The notes under the pieces: model-generated | The model's input: only the letters and a program-made list of their open reading frames with translations | Database searches by the model: none | What the model was told of the DNA's origin: nothing | Origin: Parvularcula sp963922235 | GTDB taxonomy: Bacteria; Pseudomonadota; Alphaproteobacteria; Caulobacterales; Parvularculaceae | NCBI GenBank assembly: GCA_963922235.1 | Contig: CAWUIJ010000165.1 | Span: 1-5,618 of the forward strand | Direction of reading: 5' to 3' | DNA length: 5,618 nucleotides | Translations under genes and position numbers: made by a program | Shown here: positions 4,674 to 5,618 of the stretch, piece after piece | How the letters are laid out: each line of letters begins with the position of its first letter | How positions within the stretch are numbered: the first letter of the stretch is position 1

Positions 4674-5600
4674 TTAGTTCCCGACAGGGTCCAGCCAGCC
4701 ATAGGTGTCTTCGGTGGTACCATCGAAGAGGCCGAAGAAGGCTTCTTGAAGCTGCGATGTGATGGGTTTGTTGCCCTGCTCACCAATCGCAATGCCGTCC
4801 ACGGATCGAATAGGCGTCACCTCTGCTGCAGTGCCGGTGAAGAAGAGTTCGTCAGCGGCATAGAGCATCTCGCGCGAGATCTCTTGCTCGACCACTTCGA
4901 TGCCGCGGTCCTTGGCCATCGTGATGATCGCATCCCGGGTGATGCCGCCTAGGATCGACGCAGCCATCGGCGGCGTGACGATCCGCCCCCGGTGCACCAT
5001 GAAGAGGTTCTCGCCCGCACCTTCAGAGACGTTGCCGCTGTGGCTGAGGCCAATGCCTTCTGTACACCCGCGCGTTTTGGCTTCTGTGGTGATCAAGCGG
5101 CTCGAGAGGTAGTTGCCGGACATCTTTACGCCCGCAGGGATCGTACCAGGCGCGCTGCGGCGCCAAGAGCTGACGCAGACATCGATCCCCTGGGTGATGC
5201 CTTCCTCGCCGAGATAGCGGCCGAATTCAAACGCGATGATGTCGAGCTCATCGGGCGATCCCGTTGCCGCTGGCGACAGCTCGCCATAGCCGAGATAGGC
5301 GTTCATGCGGATATACGCTGACTGCAGACCATTCTCACGCACAGTCTGGCGGCAGGCCTCCATCACCTCATCCCGGGTGTAGTGGATGCCGATGCCGTAG
5401 ATCTTCGCTGAGTAGAACAAGCGATCGATATGCGCCTCATTGCGGAAGATCACAGTGCCTTTGTTCGTTTGGTAAGCGCGGATGCCCTCAAACGCGGACG
5501 TGCCGTAAAGCAGCGCATGGGTCATCACATGGGTGGTCGCCTCGGCCCAAGGGACCATGACACCGTTCCTCCAAATGAATTTGGATTCCTTGATCGGCAT
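4674..5600 (-). CDS. ilvE: Branched-chain amino acid aminotransferase, PLP fold type IV
   Basis: This is a 308-aa cytoplasmic pyridoxal-phosphate enzyme that interconverts leucine, isoleucine and valine with their 2-oxo acids, using 2-oxoglutarate/glutamate. Landmarks in order are HALLYGTSAFEGIRAY (28-43); HIDRL (57-61) with the phosphate-contacting Arg60; RMNAYLGYGE (98-107); AGVKMSGNYLSSRL (156-169) with the cofactor Lys159 and Tyr164; SEGAGENLF (192-200) with Glu193; the LGGITRD block (217-223); and ELFFTGTAAEVTPI (251-264) with Thr257. Numbering and length match E. coli IlvE (309 aa) almost exactly, so no gap or frameshift is suspected. The ATG at 5600 has AAAGGAG seven bases upstream. 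The promoter lies outside the window. D-amino-acid transaminase and aminodeoxychorismate lyase share the fold but are shorter and lack this motif set. Confidence 0.96.
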   Translation of the reverse strand: MPIKESKFIWRNGVMVPWAEATTHVMTHALLYGTSAFEGIRAYQTNKGTVIFRNEAHIDRLFYSAKIYGIGIHYTRDEVMEACRQTVRENGLQSAYIRMNAYLGYGELSPAATGSPDELDIIAFEFGRYLGEEGITQGIDVCVSSWRRSAPGTIPAGVKMSGNYLSSRLITTEAKTRGCTEGIGLSHSGNVSEGAGENLFMVHRGRIVTPPMAASILGGITRDAIITMAKDRGIEVVEQEISREMLYAADELFFTGTAAEVTPIRSVDGIAIGEQGNKPITSQLQEAFFGLFDGTTEDTYGWLDPVGN

Positions 5601-5607
5601 GGTGGTT

Positions 5608-5614
5608 CTCCTTT
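5608..5614 (-). promoter_or_regulatory. Ribosome binding site of the aminotransferase gene
   Basis: Minus-strand AAAGGAG lies seven bases before the ATG at 5600 and supports that start. Only four bases of the window remain beyond it, so the promoter cannot be assessed. Confidence 0.8.
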
Positions 5615-5618
5615 GGTC

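Noticed and set aside
3808..4677. 289-codon plus-strand frame opposite the SDR gene
   Set aside because: Although longer than the SDR frame it shows no domain motif, while the minus strand shows a full Rossmann fold and a coupled downstream gene.

Overview
The window reads as ordinary chromosomal DNA of a moderately GC-rich proteobacterium. I infer an alphaproteobacterium from the style of the RNase P RNA, the good Shine-Dalgarno sites with GTG/TTG starts, and the gene types. No mobile element, tRNA, rRNA operon or CRISPR array is visible. Almost everything is on the minus strand; the one convincing plus-strand gene is at 2616-3218.

Layout from left to right. The minus-strand RNase P RNA gene (rnpB, about 32-444) has a likely promoter in the 53-bp gap behind it. 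Next is an AraC-family regulator with an Arabinose_bd-type N-terminal domain (498-1559), preceded by a 279-bp gap with two adjacent palindromes and a terminator-like hairpin. A TRIC/UPF0126 membrane protein starts at a TTG codon (1839-2447). The 168-bp space at 2448-2615 may hold a 46-codon minus-strand ORF. The plus-strand gene at 2616-3218 encodes a 200-aa protein that I read as a stand-alone phosphothreonine/phosphoserine-lyase-like domain (OspF/SpvC and LanKC N-terminal fold, possibly HopA1-like).

Convergent to it is a minus-strand cluster, transcribed ilvE-type branched-chain aminotransferase (4674-5600), then an atypical SDR protein lacking the catalytic Tyr (3862-4596), then a DsbA-fold 2-hydroxychromene-2-carboxylate isomerase/GST-kappa-like protein (3237-3851). 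The last two are tightly coupled: the SDR stop codon lies inside the Shine-Dalgarno sequence of the isomerase-like gene. The aminotransferase is core metabolism, and the other two are probably accessory redox or thiol-linked enzymes of unknown substrate.

The most interesting item is the small lyase-like protein. It has the K-x-H, downstream Lys, G-K-(aromatic)-x-x-x-Y-P and R-Y-G elements of eliminating lyases, but no kinase or cyclase domain is fused to it and none is encoded in the window. All family calls come from reading the translations by eye; no search was run.
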